Assembly (NCBI RefSeq): GCF_013347965.1
Contig: NZ_CP048810.1
Coordinates: 496,001-560,000 of the forward strand
From: Pseudomonas bijieensis
Lineage (GTDB): Bacteria > Pseudomonadota > Gammaproteobacteria > Pseudomonadales > Pseudomonadaceae
Direction: 5' to 3'
DNA: 64,000 nt
Shown: piece after piece, positions 38,063 to 48,640 of the stretch
Numbering within the stretch: position 1 is the first letter of the stretch
Layout of the letters: each line of letters begins with the position of its first letter
Notes under the pieces: model-generated
What the model saw: only the letters and a program-made list of their open reading frames with translations
Database searches by the model: none
What the model was told of the DNA's origin: nothing
Program-made: the position numbers and the translations under genes

Positions 38063-41000
38063 ATGAACTTGTCCGGCCCATTCATCAAGCGCCCGGTGGC
38101 GACCATGCTCCTGAGCTTCGCCATCATGCTCCTCGGAGGCGTGTGCTTCGGCCTGCTGCCGGTTTCACCGCTGCCGCAGATGGATTTTCCGGTGATTGTG
38201 GTCCAGGCCAACTTGCCCGGGGCCAGCCCCGAAGTGATGGCTTCCACAGTGGCGACCCCGCTGGAGCGTTCCTTCGGCGCCATCGCCGGGGTCAATACCA
38301 TGAGCAGCCGTTCCAGCCAGGGCTCGACCCGGGTGATCCTGCAATTCGACCTGGACCGTGACATCAACGGTGCTGCCCGGGAGGTACAGGCAGCGATCAA
38401 TGCTTCGCGCAACCTGTTGCCCAGTGGCATGCGCAGTATGCCGACCTATAAGAAGGTCAACCCGTCCCAGGCACCGATCATGGTGCTGTCGCTGACCTCG
38501 GATGTATTGGAAAAAGGCCAGCTCTATGACCTGGCGTCCACCATCCTGTCCCAGAGCCTGTCCCAGGTGTCAGGTGTCGGCGAGGTGCAGATTGGCGGCA
38601 GCTCGTTGCCGGCGGTGCGCATCGAGCTGGAGCCCCAGTTGCTCAATCAGTACGGCGTGGCCCTGGACGATGTGCGCACCGCCATCGCCGACAGCAACGT
38701 ACGCCGGCCCAAGGGCTCGGTGGAGGACGACCGGCGCATGTGGCAGGTCCAGGCCAACGATCAGTTGGAAAAGGCCAAGGACTACGAAACGCTGGTCATC
38801 CGCTACCAGGACGGCTCGGTGCTGCGGCTCAAGGACGTGGCCAAAGTCACCGACAGCGTCGAGGATCGCTACAACAGCGGTTTCTTCAACGACGATGCCG
38901 CCGTGCTGCTGGTGATCAATCGCCAGGCCGGGGCCAACATCATCGAGACGGTCAACGAGATCAAGGCACAATTGCCGGCCTTGCAGGCCGTGCTGCCGGC
39001 CAGCGTCAAGCTGAACCTGGCCATGGACCGCTCGCCAGTGATCAAGGCCACCCTGCATGAAGCGGAAATGACCCTGCTGATCGCCGTCGCCCTGGTGGTG
39101 CTGGTGGTGTTCCTGTTCCTCGGCAACTTCCGCGCCTCACTGATCCCGACCCTGGCCGTGCCGGTGTCGCTGGTGGGCACGTTTGCGGTGATGTACCTGT
39201 ACGGTTTCTCCCTGAACAACCTGTCGTTGATGGCGTTGATCCTGGCGACCGGGCTGGTGGTGGACGATGCCATCGTGGTGCTGGAGAACATTTCCCGGCA
39301 CATCGACGAAGGCGTGCCGCCGATGAAGGCCGCCTATCGGGGCGCCGAGGAAGTGGGCTTTACCCTGTTGTCGATGAACGTCTCGCTGGTGGCGGTGTTC
39401 CTGTCGATCCTGTTCATGGGCGGGATCATCGAGAGCCTGTTCCGCGAATTCTCCATCACCCTGGCGGCGTCCATAGTGGTTTCGCTGGTGGTCTCGCTGA
39501 CCCTCACGCCGATGCTCTGTGCTCGCTGGCTCAAGCCCCACGTGCCGGGACAGGAAAACCGCCTGCAACGCTGGAGCCAGCGCCTCAATGAGCGGATGGT
39601 CCGTGGTTACGCCACCAGCCTGGACTGGGTGCTGCGCCATCGACGCCTGACCCTGCTGAGCCTGCTGGTGACCATCGGCGTGAACGTCGTTTTGTACGTG
39701 GTGGTGCCGAAAACTTTCATGCCACAGCAGGACACTGGGCAACTGATCGGTTTCGTGCGGGGCGACGATGGGCTGTCGTTCAACGTGATGCAGCCGAAGA
39801 TGGAAATTTTCCGTCGCGCCGTGCTCAAGGACGAGGCGGTGCAGAGCGTCGCCGGTTTCATCGGTGGCAACAACGGCACCAACAACGCCTTCATGCTGGT
39901 GCGCCTCAAGCCGATCAAGGAACGCAATATTTCTGCACAAAAGGTCATCGAGCGCCTTCGTAAGGAAATGCCCAAGGTCCCCGGCGCTCAACTGATGTTG
40001 ATGGCCGACCAGGACCTGCAGTTCGGTGGCGGTCGCGAGCAGACCACTTCGCAGTACTCCTATATCCTGCAAAGCGCCGACCTGGCGTCGCTGCGCACCT
40101 GGTACCCCAAGGTCGTGGCGGCCTTCAGGGCCTTGCCGGAACTGACCGCCATCGATGCCCGCGATGGCGGCGGGGCGCAACAGGTGACGCTGGTGGTGGA
40201 CCGCGACCAGGCCAAGCGCCTGGGCATCGACATGGACATGGTCACCACGGTGCTCAACAACGCCTACAGCCAGCGGCAGATTTCCACCATCTATGACAGC
40301 CTCAACCAGTACCAGGTGGTGATGGAGGTCAATCCCAAGTACGCCCAGGACCCGAGTACCCTCGAACAGGTCCAGGTGATCACCGCCGACGGCGCGCGGG
40401 TGCCGCTGTCGGCCATTGCCCATTACGAGAACAGCCTGGAAGACGACCGGGTCAGCCATGAAGGCCAGTTTGCGTCCGAGGGCATTTCCTTCGACATGGC
40501 CGAAGGTGTCACGGTGGAGCAGGGCACCGCGGCCATCGAGCGGGCAATCGCCAAGCTGGGGATGCCCGAGGACGTCATTGCGAAAATGGCCGGTACCGCC
40601 GATGCGTTCGCCGCCACCCAGAAGAGCCAGCCGTTCATGATCCTCGGGGCGTTGCTGGCGGTGTATCTGGTGCTGGGGGTGCTGTATGAAAGCTACATCC
40701 ATCCGTTGACCATCCTGTCCACCTTGCCATCGGCCGGGGTCGGTGCATTGCTGTCGATCTATGCACTGGGCAGCGAGTTCAGCCTTATTTCGCTGTTGGG
40801 GCTGTTCCTGCTGATCGGCGTGGTGAAGAAAAACGCCATCCTGATGATCGATCTGGCGTTGCAACTGGAACGTGCCGGGCAGACGCCGCTGGAGTCGATC
40901 CGCAGCGCTTGCCTGTTGCGGTTGCGGCCGATCCTGATGACCACGCTGGCGGCGATCCTGGGTGCCTTGCCGCTGCTGCTCGGCGCCGCCGAAGGCTCGG

Positions 41001-41167
41001 AAATGCGCCAGCCGCTAGGCCTGACCATCATCGGTGGGTTGGTGTTCAGCCAGGTGCTGACGCTTTACACCACGCCGGTGGTTTACCTTTATCTCGACAA
41101 GCTGCGCCATCGCTTCAATCGCTGGCGCGGCGTGCGCACTGATGCTGCCCTGGAAACTCCGCTATGA
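38063..41167 (+). CDS. muxC: RND multidrug efflux pump subunit MuxC
   Basis: A 1034-residue RND pump homologous to MuxB. The TM4 relay reads GLVVDDAIVVLENIS, and the matching C-terminal segment is KNAILMIDLALQLE. The start at 38063 has AGGAG upstream. The 182-base gap from muxB contains a palindromic repeat. The last four bases overlap the opmB start. Confidence 0.95.
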   Translation: MNLSGPFIKRPVATMLLSFAIMLLGGVCFGLLPVSPLPQMDFPVIVVQANLPGASPEVMASTVATPLERSFGAIAGVNTMSSRSSQGSTRVILQFDLDRDINGAAREVQAAINASRNLLPSGMRSMPTYKKVNPSQAPIMVLSLTSDVLEKGQLYDLASTILSQSLSQVSGVGEVQIGGSSLPAVRIELEPQLLNQYGVALDDVRTAIADSNVRRPKGSVEDDRRMWQVQANDQLEKAKDYETLVIRYQDGSVLRLKDVAKVTDSVEDRYNSGFFNDDAAVLLVINRQAGANIIETVNEIKAQLPALQAVLPASVKLNLAMDRSPVIKATLHEAEMTLLIAVALVVLVVFLFLGNFRASLIPTLAVPVSLVGTFAVMYLYGFSLNNLSLMALILATGLVVDDAIVVLENISRHIDEGVPPMKAAYRGAEEVGFTLLSMNVSLVAVFLSILFMGGIIESLFREFSITLAASIVVSLVVSLTLTPMLCARWLKPHVPGQENRLQRWSQRLNERMVRGYATSLDWVLRHRRLTLLSLLVTIGVNVVLYVVVPKTFMPQQDTGQLIGFVRGDDGLSFNVMQPKMEIFRRAVLKDEAVQSVAGFIGGNNGTNNAFMLVRLKPIKERNISAQKVIERLRKEMPKVPGAQLMLMADQDLQFGGGREQTTSQYSYILQSADLASLRTWYPKVVAAFRALPELTAIDARDGGGAQQVTLVVDRDQAKRLGIDMDMVTTVLNNAYSQRQISTIYDSLNQYQVVMEVNPKYAQDPSTLEQVQVITADGARVPLSAIAHYENSLEDDRVSHEGQFASEGISFDMAEGVTVEQGTAAIERAIAKLGMPEDVIAKMAGTADAFAATQKSQPFMILGALLAVYLVLGVLYESYIHPLTILSTLPSAGVGALLSIYALGSEFSLISLLGLFLLIGVVKKNAILMIDLALQLERAGQTPLESIRSACLLRLRPILMTTLAAILGALPLLLGAAEGSEMRQPLGLTIIGGLVFSQVLTLYTTPVVYLYLDKLRHRFNRWRGVRTDAALETPL

Positions 41168-42639
41168 CCGACCGTTCGCCTTTCAATCTTGCCGCGGCGC
41201 TGGCGACCGCCCGTGGCTCGCGGGTGCTGAGCCTGGCGCTGTGTGTGGCGATGCTCAGCGCCTGCGCCATCGGCCCGGATTACCAACGTCCCCAGGCCGC
41301 CGCCCCGGTGCAATACAAGGAGGCCCAAGGTTGGCGCCAGGCCAACCCCAGCGATGCGCTGGCCCGCGGCGCCTGGTGGGAGCTCTACGGCGATGCGCAA
41401 CTCAATGGCCTGGTGGACAAGCTCAATGCGTCCAACCAGACCGTGGCCCAGGCCGACGCCCAGTACCGGCAGGCCCGGGCACTGGTGCGCAACGCCCGTG
41501 GCGCATTTTTCCCGACCGTGGACTTGACCGTTGGCAAGACGCGCTCCAGCCAGGGCACTGGTAGCAGCAGTTCGAGCCTGAGCAGTTCGTCCAGCGGCAT
41601 TCGCGACACCTACAGCGCCCAGGCGGGCGTCAGTTGGGAGGCGGACGTGTGGGGCAAGTTGCGCCGGACCCTGGAAGCCGACGAGGCGAGCGCGCAAGCC
41701 AGTTTCGCCGACCTGGCGGCGATGCGCCTGAGCCAGCAATCGGAACTGGTGCAGAATTACTTGCAGTTGCGGGTGATCGATGAGCAGAAGCGCTTGTTGC
41801 AGACCACCGTCGACAACTATCAGCGCTCGCTGAAAATGACCGAAAACCAGTACCGCGCCGGGGTGTCCGGCAAGGACGCGGTGGCCCAGGCGCAAAACCA
41901 GCTCAAGACCACCCAGGGCGACCTGATCGACCTGATCTGGCAACGGGCCCAGTTCGAGAACGCCATCGCTGTGCTGATCGGCTTGCCGCCGGCCGAGTTC
42001 AGCCTGGCCGAAACCCAGGACATTCCGTCACTCCCGCAGATCCCGGTGGCATTGCCATCGCAACTGCTCGAACGCCGGCCGGACATCGCCTCGGCAGAAC
42101 GCTCGGTGATGGCCGCCAACGCCAACATCGGTGTAGCGAAGGCAGCGTACTACCCGGACCTGACCCTGAGTCTCAGCGGTGGCTACAGCAGCAGTACCTA
42201 CGACAATTGGGTGAGCGTGCCGAACCGCTTCTGGTCGGTAGGGCCGCAACTGGCGATGACGCTGTTCGATGGCGGCCAGCGTTCGGCAGAGGTCGACCGT
42301 ACCGTCGCGGCCTACGACCAGACCGTCGCCACCTATCGCCAGACCGTGCTCGACGGCTTGCGCGAGGTGGAAAACTATATGATTCAGCTCAAGGTGCTGG
42401 AAGACGAAGCCCGCGTGCGCCAGGAAGCCCTGGACGCCGCCCGGGAATCCCTGCGCCTGACCCAGAACCAGTACAAGGCCGGGTTGATCGCCTACCTCGA
42501 TGTGGTGACCGTCCAGGCCACCGCGCTGAGCAACGAACGCAGCATGCTGAGCCTGCAACAAAGTCGGCTGATTGCCAGCGTGCAGTTGATTGCGGCGTTG
42601 GGTGGTGGGTGGGATGGGCAGTTGCAGGCGGATGAATAA
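41164..42639 (+). CDS. opmB: Outer-membrane efflux channel OpmB
   Basis: A 491-residue TolC-like factor of the NodT/OprM lipoprotein type. The lipobox is MLSACAIGPDY with lipidated C34. Two OEP repeats follow (VAQADAQYRQARALVRNARG and ASAERSVMAANANIGVAKAAYYPDL), and a Ser-rich stretch (SSSSLSSSSSG) lies near residue 140. It completes the MuxABC-OpmB tripartite pump. Confidence 0.95.
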   Translation: MTDRSPFNLAAALATARGSRVLSLALCVAMLSACAIGPDYQRPQAAAPVQYKEAQGWRQANPSDALARGAWWELYGDAQLNGLVDKLNASNQTVAQADAQYRQARALVRNARGAFFPTVDLTVGKTRSSQGTGSSSSSLSSSSSGIRDTYSAQAGVSWEADVWGKLRRTLEADEASAQASFADLAAMRLSQQSELVQNYLQLRVIDEQKRLLQTTVDNYQRSLKMTENQYRAGVSGKDAVAQAQNQLKTTQGDLIDLIWQRAQFENAIAVLIGLPPAEFSLAETQDIPSLPQIPVALPSQLLERRPDIASAERSVMAANANIGVAKAAYYPDLTLSLSGGYSSSTYDNWVSVPNRFWSVGPQLAMTLFDGGQRSAEVDRTVAAYDQTVATYRQTVLDGLREVENYMIQLKVLEDEARVRQEALDAARESLRLTQNQYKAGLIAYLDVVTVQATALSNERSMLSLQQSRLIASVQLIAALGGGWDGQLQADE

Positions 42640-42658
42640 GCCAGGGGTGCAAGTCCCT

Positions 42659-42780
42659 GTGGCGAGGGGATTTATCCCCGCTGGGCTGCGCAGCAGCCCA
42701 AATACTACTGCCACTGCGGTGTGTCAGGCCGGATAAGGGGGGGCGCTTCGCACCCCAGCGGGGATAAATCCCCTCGCCAC
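42659..42780. repeat. Palindromic repeat pair, family B, after opmB
   Basis: GTGGCGAGGGGATTTATCCCCGCTGGG and inverted CAGCGGGGATAAATCCCCTCGCCAC, with a partial extra arm at about 42799-42811 (GATAAATCCCCCC). It may end the mux transcript. The rest of the gap to 42933 shows nothing clear. Confidence 0.9.
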
Positions 42781-42932
42781 AGGTGAAGCCTTCACAGATA
42801 AATCCCCCCTTATACAGGTGCGCCTTTGCTTGGTCGCCGGTCAGTCCCGCTTTTGGCCGATGCACTGCCTACGTCCTGTCGCCATGGCTTGTTATAGTTC
42901 AGGCCTCTTTCAGTCGGTAAAGGATAACTGCC

Positions 42933-43745
42933 ATGTCGCAATACCAAGCGTTCAACGTCGAACTTGCAGACAACATCGCCCATGTGCAGATCAATCGCCC
43001 GGAAAAGATCAATTCGATGAATGCCGCGTTCTGGAGCGAGATCATCGAGATTTTCCAATGGATCGACGACACCGACGCCGTGCGGGTAGTGGTGCTCAGC
43101 GGTGCCGGCAAGCATTTCTCCTCAGGGATCGACCTGATGATGCTGGCAGGCGTGGCCAACGAGCTGGGCAAGGACGTAGGACGCAATGCACGGTTGCTGC
43201 GGCGCAAGATCCTGCAACTGCAAGCCTCGTTCAACGCCGTGGACAATTGCCGCAAGCCGGTGCTCGCGGCCATCCAGGGTTATTGCCTGGGCGGTGCCAT
43301 CGACCTGATTGCCGCGTGTGACATGCGTTATGCCGCCGAGGACGCGCAGTTTTCCATCAAGGAGATCGATATCGGCATGGCCGCCGATGTTGGCACATTG
43401 CAACGCTTGCCCCGGATCATCGGGGACGGCATGCTGCGTGAACTCGCTTATACGGGGCGCACCTTCGGTGCCGACGAAGCACGCAGCATCGGCCTGGTCA
43501 ATCGTGTCTACAGTGACACCGCCAGCCTGCTCGACGGTGTGATGGGCATTGCCCGGGAAATCGCCGCCAAGTCGCCGATTGCCGTGACCGGCACCAAGGC
43601 AATGATCAGCTACATGCGCGACCATAGCATCGGCGACGGCCTGGAATACGTCGCTACCTGGAACGCCGCCATGTTGCAATCGACCGACCTGCGCGTGGCC
43701 ATGGCTGCCCATATGAGCAAACAGAAACCCGAATTTCTGGATTGA
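42933..43745 (+). CDS. Crotonase-family enoyl-CoA hydratase/isomerase
   Basis: A 270-residue crotonase. The oxyanion-hole segments are seen at LSGAGKHFSSGIDLMML and IQGYCLGGAIDLIAACDMRYA. The acidic residues in SIKEIDIGMAADVGTLQRLP resemble dienoyl-CoA isomerase (ECH1-type) rather than simple hydratase, which has a Glu pair. It likely serves unsaturated fatty-acid oxidation. The nudC gene starts six bases after its stop, so the two are probably cotranscribed. Confidence 0.88.
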   Translation: MSQYQAFNVELADNIAHVQINRPEKINSMNAAFWSEIIEIFQWIDDTDAVRVVVLSGAGKHFSSGIDLMMLAGVANELGKDVGRNARLLRRKILQLQASFNAVDNCRKPVLAAIQGYCLGGAIDLIAACDMRYAAEDAQFSIKEIDIGMAADVGTLQRLPRIIGDGMLRELAYTGRTFGADEARSIGLVNRVYSDTASLLDGVMGIAREIAAKSPIAVTGTKAMISYMRDHSIGDGLEYVATWNAAMLQSTDLRVAMAAHMSKQKPEFLD

Positions 43746-43751
43746 CTGACC

Positions 43752-44582
43752 ATGATTTCACGCTGGACCACCGGAGTACTCGATACCGATCTTCCTGGCG
43801 GCTGGGCCGTGGCCCGTAGCCCGGAAGGCTTTCTGTTCGATGACAACGGCGCGCTGTTTCCCCGCGAATGGCTCAAGCGCCAAGACCTGTCGATCCTCGC
43901 CGAGCATGGCATTGGTCACCTGGATGGCGAGCCGGTCTACCTGTTGGAGTTGCACAGCCCGCTGGACATCCCCGGCTGCAGCTGGAAAGGCCTGCGGGCC
44001 TTCATGCTCGAGGATGACCACACACTGTACAAAGTGCTGGGCTACGCCGCACAGATCGGCACCTGGGCCCGGGAGCATCGTTTCTGTGGCAGTTGCGGCA
44101 AGCGCATGGGGCAGATTCCGTTGGAGCGGGCGATGTATTGCGATGTCTGTGATCTGCGGCATTACCCGCGGATCTCACCGAGCATGATCGTGTTGATCAC
44201 CCGCGGCGATGAAGTCCTGCTGGCCCGTTCGCCGCGTTTCGTCACCGGCGTCTACAGCACCCTGGCCGGGTTTGCCGAGCCGGGCGAGTCGGCTGAGGAT
44301 TGCCTGATTCGCGAGGTGCGCGAGGAGGTCAGCATCGAGGTGAAGAACATCCAGTACATGGGCAGCCAGTGCTGGCCGTTCCCCCATTCGATGATGCTGG
44401 GTTTTCACGCCGAATACGCCAGTGGCGACATCGTGCCCCAGGAAGATGAGATCGAGGACGCCCAGTGGTTCAACGTCCATGACCTGCCGCCGCTGCCGGC
44501 CTCGCGCTCCATCGCCCGTTATCTGATCGACCTCTATGTGGCGCGGCGTCTAGGCCACGCTGAACCAGTGTTGCCAGGCTAG
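43752..44582 (+). CDS. nudC: NAD(H) pyrophosphatase / decapping Nudix hydrolase NudC
   Basis: A 276-residue zinc-containing Nudix enzyme. Four zinc cysteines are C115, C118, C130 and C133 (FCGSCGKRM and [11 protein letters not shown]). The Nudix box is [21 protein letters not shown], and the NudC signature [11 protein letters not shown] follows. It hydrolyses NADH to NMNH and AMP and removes NAD caps from RNA. The last 33 bases overlap the convergent TSUP permease gene. Confidence 0.95.
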   Translation: MISRWTTGVLDTDLPGGWAVARSPEGFLFDDNGALFPREWLKRQDLSILAEHGIGHLDGEPVYLLELHSPLDIPGCSWKGLRAFMLEDDHTLYKVLGYAAQIGTWAREHRFCGSCGKRMGQIPLERAMYCDVCDLRHYPRISPSMIVLITRGDEVLLARSPRFVTGVYSTLAGFAEPGESAEDCLIREVREEVSIEVKNIQYMGSQCWPFPHSMMLGFHAEYASGDIVPQEDEIEDAQWFNVHDLPPLPASRSIARYLIDLYVARRLGHAEPVLPG

Positions 44583-45329
44583 GCGGACAGTCAAGCCCAG
44601 CACCACGGTGATGAACACCGGTCGGATGAACTTCGCGCCGCCGCTGATGGCGGTGCGAGCACCGAAGAACGCACCGACCATCACCGACAGGCCCATGCTC
44701 AGGCCGATGACCCAGTCCACCTGCCCCGAGAAGATGAACACCGACAGCGCCGCGATGTTGCTGACGAAGTTCATGCTGCGAGCCACGCCACTCGCCTTGA
44801 CCAGGTCGATGGGGTAGAGCAGCAGGCTGCTGACCGTCCAGAACGCCCCCGTGCCCGGTCCAGCCACGCCGTCATAGAAACCCAGGCTGAAGCCCTGGGG
44901 CGATTGCCACGTTTTCTTGATCGGCGCGTCGCTGTCCAGTGGCGCCTTGGGCGTGCCACCGAACAAAAGGTACAGGCCGCAGGCGAAGACGATCACGGGC
45001 AGCATCTTGTTCAGCCATTCGGCAGGCAGGTAATGGGCGACGATGGCGCCGGTCAAGGCGCCCACCAACGTGCCGACGAGGGCATGGGTCCACTGGCGGG
45101 GATGGAACAGCTTGCGCTTGTAGAAGGTGAAACTGGCCGTGGCCGAGCCGAAGGTCGAACTGAGCTTGTTGGTGCCCAGGACCAGATGTGGCGGCAGGCC
45201 AGCGGTCAACAGCGCCGGCGTGGTCAACAGGCCACCGCCACCGGCGATGGCATCGATGAAACCGGCAATGAACGCGACAATGGCGAGGATAGCGAGGGTA
45301 GTGAGGTCAACACTGAGTTCGAAAGGCAT
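44550..45329 (-). CDS. TSUP-family (TauE/SafE) membrane permease
   Basis: A 259-residue protein with about eight transmembrane helices. Family signatures are [20 protein letters not shown] near the N terminus and [14 protein letters not shown] in the second half. Members export sulfite, sulfonates or related small anions; the substrate here is unknown. The 3' end overlaps nudC tail to tail. Confidence 0.9.
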   Translation of the reverse strand: MPFELSVDLTTLAILAIVAFIAGFIDAIAGGGGLLTTPALLTAGLPPHLVLGTNKLSSTFGSATASFTFYKRKLFHPRQWTHALVGTLVGALTGAIVAHYLPAEWLNKMLPVIVFACGLYLLFGGTPKAPLDSDAPIKKTWQSPQGFSLGFYDGVAGPGTGAFWTVSSLLLYPIDLVKASGVARSMNFVSNIAALSVFIFSGQVDWVIGLSMGLSVMVGAFFGARTAISGGAKFIRPVFITVVLGLTVRLAWQHWFSVA

Positions 45330-45447
45330 GGAATGACTTATTTGGCAGGTCGCAGAAGGGCTGCGGGGAAGGCCGGTATGTTACCCATTATGGTGCACGG
45401 CTGCGACTGCCCGATCATGCCCAGCCCTTGCACGCCATGCAAAATCC

Positions 45448-45577
45448 GTGGCGAGGGGATTTATCCCCGTTGGGCTGCGTAGCAGCCCTGAAGCAATGAA
45501 CCCAATCTTCCTGGCGCACCGAGTTGCCTGGTTTGGGGGCTGCTGCGCAGCCCAGCGGGGATAAATCCCCTCGCCAC
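45448..45577. repeat. Palindromic repeat pair, family B
   Basis: GTGGCGAGGGGATTTATCCCCGTTGGG and inverted CAGCGGGGATAAATCCCCTCGCCAC between the TSUP gene and the end of the iron operon. Confidence 0.9.
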
Positions 45578-45595
45578 AGAGCTCGGTTACAGCCT

Positions 45596-46351
45596 TCAAA
45601 CCACATCATCGACAATGATATGCCGCTCACCCCGCGAGCAGCGCTCGATCCGCGCTTGGACCCGGTACACCGTGCGCAGCATCTGCTCGGTGATGACGTC
45701 GTCACTCGGACCACTGCCTTGCAGGGTGCCTTGGGCGATGACCAGCACCTGATCAGCAAAGCGCAATGCCTGGTTCAGGTCGTGGATGGCGATGAATACG
45801 ATGATTCCATGTTGACGGGCGAGGGCGCGCATGAAGGTCAGGACCTGGACCTGACGGTGCATGTCCAGGGCACTGGTGGGTTCATCCATCAGCAATACCT
45901 CGGGTTCGCGTACCAGCGTCTGGGCGATGGACACCAGTTGCTGCTGCCCGCCGCTCAATTCACTGAGATTGCGAAACGACAGCTCGCTGATGCCGAGGGA
46001 TTCGAGGATGCGGTCCACCGCCGCTAGCTCATCGGTTTGTACGGCCCAGCCCGGGGCCTGTTGCTTGCGGGCCAGCAGCACCGATTCATAGACCGTCAGC
46101 CGCGCACTGACGTTGAGGTTCTGCGGCATGTAGCAGATGCCCGCCGGGCCTTTGCGCGAACCTTCCAACCGCACCTGGCCGGGGCCCTCGATCAGGCTGG
46201 CGATGCGTTTGAACAGCGTCGATTTTCCCGCTGCGTTTGGGCCAATCACCGCCACCACTTCACCACCGCAGAGAACCGGAGTATTGATTGCATCGAGGAT
46301 CGAGCGACCACCATAACGGGCGCCGAGGCCCGCCAGTTCAATCGTCACCAT
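45596..46351 (-). CDS. Iron-siderophore ABC transporter ATP-binding protein
   Basis: A 251-residue FecE/FepC-type ATPase. Walker A is GPNAAGKST, the signature is LSGGQQQLV, and Walker B is EVLLMDEPTSALD. It is the last gene of the minus-strand uptake operon and overlaps the permease gene by seven bases. Confidence 0.93.
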   Translation of the reverse strand: MVTIELAGLGARYGGRSILDAINTPVLCGGEVVAVIGPNAAGKSTLFKRIASLIEGPGQVRLEGSRKGPAGICYMPQNLNVSARLTVYESVLLARKQQAPGWAVQTDELAAVDRILESLGISELSFRNLSELSGGQQQLVSIAQTLVREPEVLLMDEPTSALDMHRQVQVLTFMRALARQHGIIVFIAIHDLNQALRFADQVLVIAQGTLQGSGPSDDVITEQMLRTVYRVQARIERCSRGERHIIVDDVV

Positions 46352-47403
46352 GACTGTTTCTTCCCGCCAAGAATGAGAGAGATGAAAAACGGCACGCCGA
46401 TCAGTGACGTGACCACCCCGATAGGAAAGATTGCGCCCGGTATCAAGGTTTTACTCACCACCGAACTGGCCGACAGGATCAAGGCACCGGTCAGCAATGA
46501 GGCGGGCAGGAAAAAGCGCTGGTCTTCACCGATCAGCATCCGCGCAATGTGCGGCCCCACCAGACCGATGAAGCCGATGGTGCCGACAAATGCCACGGGA
46601 AATGAGGCCAGCAGACTGACCATGATCAGGGTCTGCAAACGCAACTTGCGCACATTGATGCCGAAGCTCGCGGCTTTCTCATCCCCCAGGCGCAGGGCGG
46701 TCATGGCCCAGGCGCGACGGGCGAAAATCGGCAAGGTGACAAGGATCACCAGGCAGATCACCCCCAGTTTCGGCCAGGTCGCCTTGGTCAGGCTGCCCAT
46801 GGTCCAGAACACCACCGCAGCGACGGCTTGCTCAGTGGCGAAGAACTGCACCAGCGCCAGCAGGGCATTGAAGGTGAATACCAGGGCGATGCCCAGCAGA
46901 ACGATGGTTTCGCTGGTCATGCCGCGACGCAGACTCAACACATGAATCAGCAGCGCCGAGAGCATCGCCATGACAAAGGCGTTGAGCGGCACCATGTATT
47001 GAGCGATCACCGGCACCAGTGCCACGCCGAACGCCAGCCCCAGGGCCGCGCCAAAACTGGCCGCAGCAGAGATGCCCAGGGTGAACGGGCTGGCCAATGG
47101 GTTGTTGAGGATGGTCTGCATCTGTGCGCCGGCCAGGGACAGCGCGGCGCCCACCGCTACCGCCATCAGCGCCACCGGCAGGCGAATGTCCCACATCACC
47201 ACCCGGACCTGGGGCGCGGCGGACTCGGGTGCGAACAGCGCCCCCAGTACTTCGTCCAAGCCATAACTGGCCGGGCCGAGGGCCAGGTCCAGCAGCACGC
47301 TGAACAGCAGCAACGCCCCCAGGCCGACCAGAATCAGCCGTTTACGCCAGACCTGCGCGCGGTAGATCGTGCCAAGGGCGAGGTGATCGATAGGGCCGTT
47401 CAT
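46345..47403 (-). CDS. FecCD-family iron-siderophore permease
   Basis: A 352-residue permease with about ten transmembrane helices, including the family motifs GAALSLAGAQMQTILNNPLASPFTLGIS and GTIGFIGLVGPHIARMLIG. A single permease gene suggests a homodimer, as in BtuC or HmuU. It overlaps the binding-protein gene by four bases (ATGA) and the ATPase gene by seven. Confidence 0.93.
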   Translation of the reverse strand: MNGPIDHLALGTIYRAQVWRKRLILVGLGALLLFSVLLDLALGPASYGLDEVLGALFAPESAAPQVRVVMWDIRLPVALMAVAVGAALSLAGAQMQTILNNPLASPFTLGISAAASFGAALGLAFGVALVPVIAQYMVPLNAFVMAMLSALLIHVLSLRRGMTSETIVLLGIALVFTFNALLALVQFFATEQAVAAVVFWTMGSLTKATWPKLGVICLVILVTLPIFARRAWAMTALRLGDEKAASFGINVRKLRLQTLIMVSLLASFPVAFVGTIGFIGLVGPHIARMLIGEDQRFFLPASLLTGALILSASSVVSKTLIPGAIFPIGVVTSLIGVPFFISLILGGKKQSW

Positions 47404-48578
47404 GGCTGGGCCTGCGCGGGCTTGAGGCTGACGAAATAGCCCGGTTCGTAGGGCACCGGCAGGAATCGGTCGTGGAACTCACGAAACGTGGCATCGGGGT
47501 CCAGGTCGGCGAACAGATCCGGGTGGAACCACTTGGCCAATTGCTGGATGGCGATGAACTGGTAAGGACTGTTGTAGAACTGATGCCAGATGGCGTGAAA
47601 CCCCCGGGTTTGCTGGGCCTTGATTCCGGCGTAGGCGGGGCGCTGAGTGAACCACTGCAGTTTGCGCCGTGCCTCGACCAGATCGGCACCGGGCCCGACA
47701 CCAACCCAATGTCCGCCAGGGGCGAAGGCTTGCCAGTTTGCGCTGGTGACCACCACCTGATCCGGGTCGGCGACGATCACCTGTTCGGGGTTCAACTGGC
47801 CGAAGGTGTTGGGGATGATGGTGCCGGCGATGTTGTGACCGCCGGCCAGCTCGACGAAACGGCCGAAATTTTCATTGCCAAAACTCAGGCAGCAGTCGTC
47901 GGTGTAGCCGCCGATGCGTTCGATGAAGACCTTGGGCCTGGGCGGTTGGCGGGCTTCGATCACATCGGTGACACGCCGGATCTGTTGCTGGCTAAAGGCA
48001 ATGAACGCCTCGGCGCGGGCTTCTTCGCCGAACAACTGGCCGAACAGGCGCATGGTCGGCTCGGTGTTCTGCATCGGGTTGTTGCGAAAATCCACATACA
48101 CCACCGGGATACCAAGGGCGTCGAGCTTTTCGATGTAGCGGGCGTCCTCGGTGGCATGCTGGGCTTCGATGTTGAGGATGATGACGTCCGGCTGTTGGCT
48201 GATCGCTTGCTCGATGTCGAAGGTGCCGTCTTCGAAACCGCCGAAGGTCGGGATTTTGGCAATGTCCGGATAACGCTGCAGGTAGGCGCCGTAGGTGTCC
48301 GGGTCGGACTGGATCAAATCCTTGCGCCAGCCAACGATGCGCTGGATCGGGTTGGCGGTGTCGAGGGCCGCCACCAGATACAGTTGACGGCCTTCACCGA
48401 GGATCACCCGGCGTACGGGAATGCGCACTTGGACCTGGCGGCCCAGCAGATCGGTGACAGTGGTTCTTGGCGTGGTGTCCGGTGTGGTGCCTGAACAGGC
48501 GAAACCGCTCAGTAGCAGGGTCATGGCGCCCAGCAGCACAGCGATGAGCGACGGGCGTTTTCGAGGTCTGGATAACAT
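47400..48578 (-). CDS. Iron-siderophore ABC transporter binding lipoprotein
   Basis: A 392-residue class III periplasmic binding protein. The ATG at 48578 has AAAGG upstream and yields a lipobox-like LLLSGFAC (C28). The mature part opens TVTDLLGRQVQVRIPVRRVIL, as in FecB/BtuF proteins, with a Cys pair at DDCCLSFGNENFG. It is longer than the usual 300-330 residues, with extra C-terminal sequence (FHAIWHQFYNSPYQF). The ligand is unknown; the receptor upstream suggests a ferric siderophore. Confidence 0.88.
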   Translation of the reverse strand: MLSRPRKRPSLIAVLLGAMTLLLSGFACSGTTPDTTPRTTVTDLLGRQVQVRIPVRRVILGEGRQLYLVAALDTANPIQRIVGWRKDLIQSDPDTYGAYLQRYPDIAKIPTFGGFEDGTFDIEQAISQQPDVIILNIEAQHATEDARYIEKLDALGIPVVYVDFRNNPMQNTEPTMRLFGQLFGEEARAEAFIAFSQQQIRRVTDVIEARQPPRPKVFIERIGGYTDDCCLSFGNENFGRFVELAGGHNIAGTIIPNTFGQLNPEQVIVADPDQVVVTSANWQAFAPGGHWVGVGPGADLVEARRKLQWFTQRPAYAGIKAQQTRGFHAIWHQFYNSPYQFIAIQQLAKWFHPDLFADLDPDATFREFHDRFLPVPYEPGYFVSLKPAQAQP

Positions 48579-48640
48579 CGTTTTAACCTTTGATGGCCCG
48601 GGCCGACAGCGCGGTGTACGCGCTGCCGCGCCCGGAAAGC

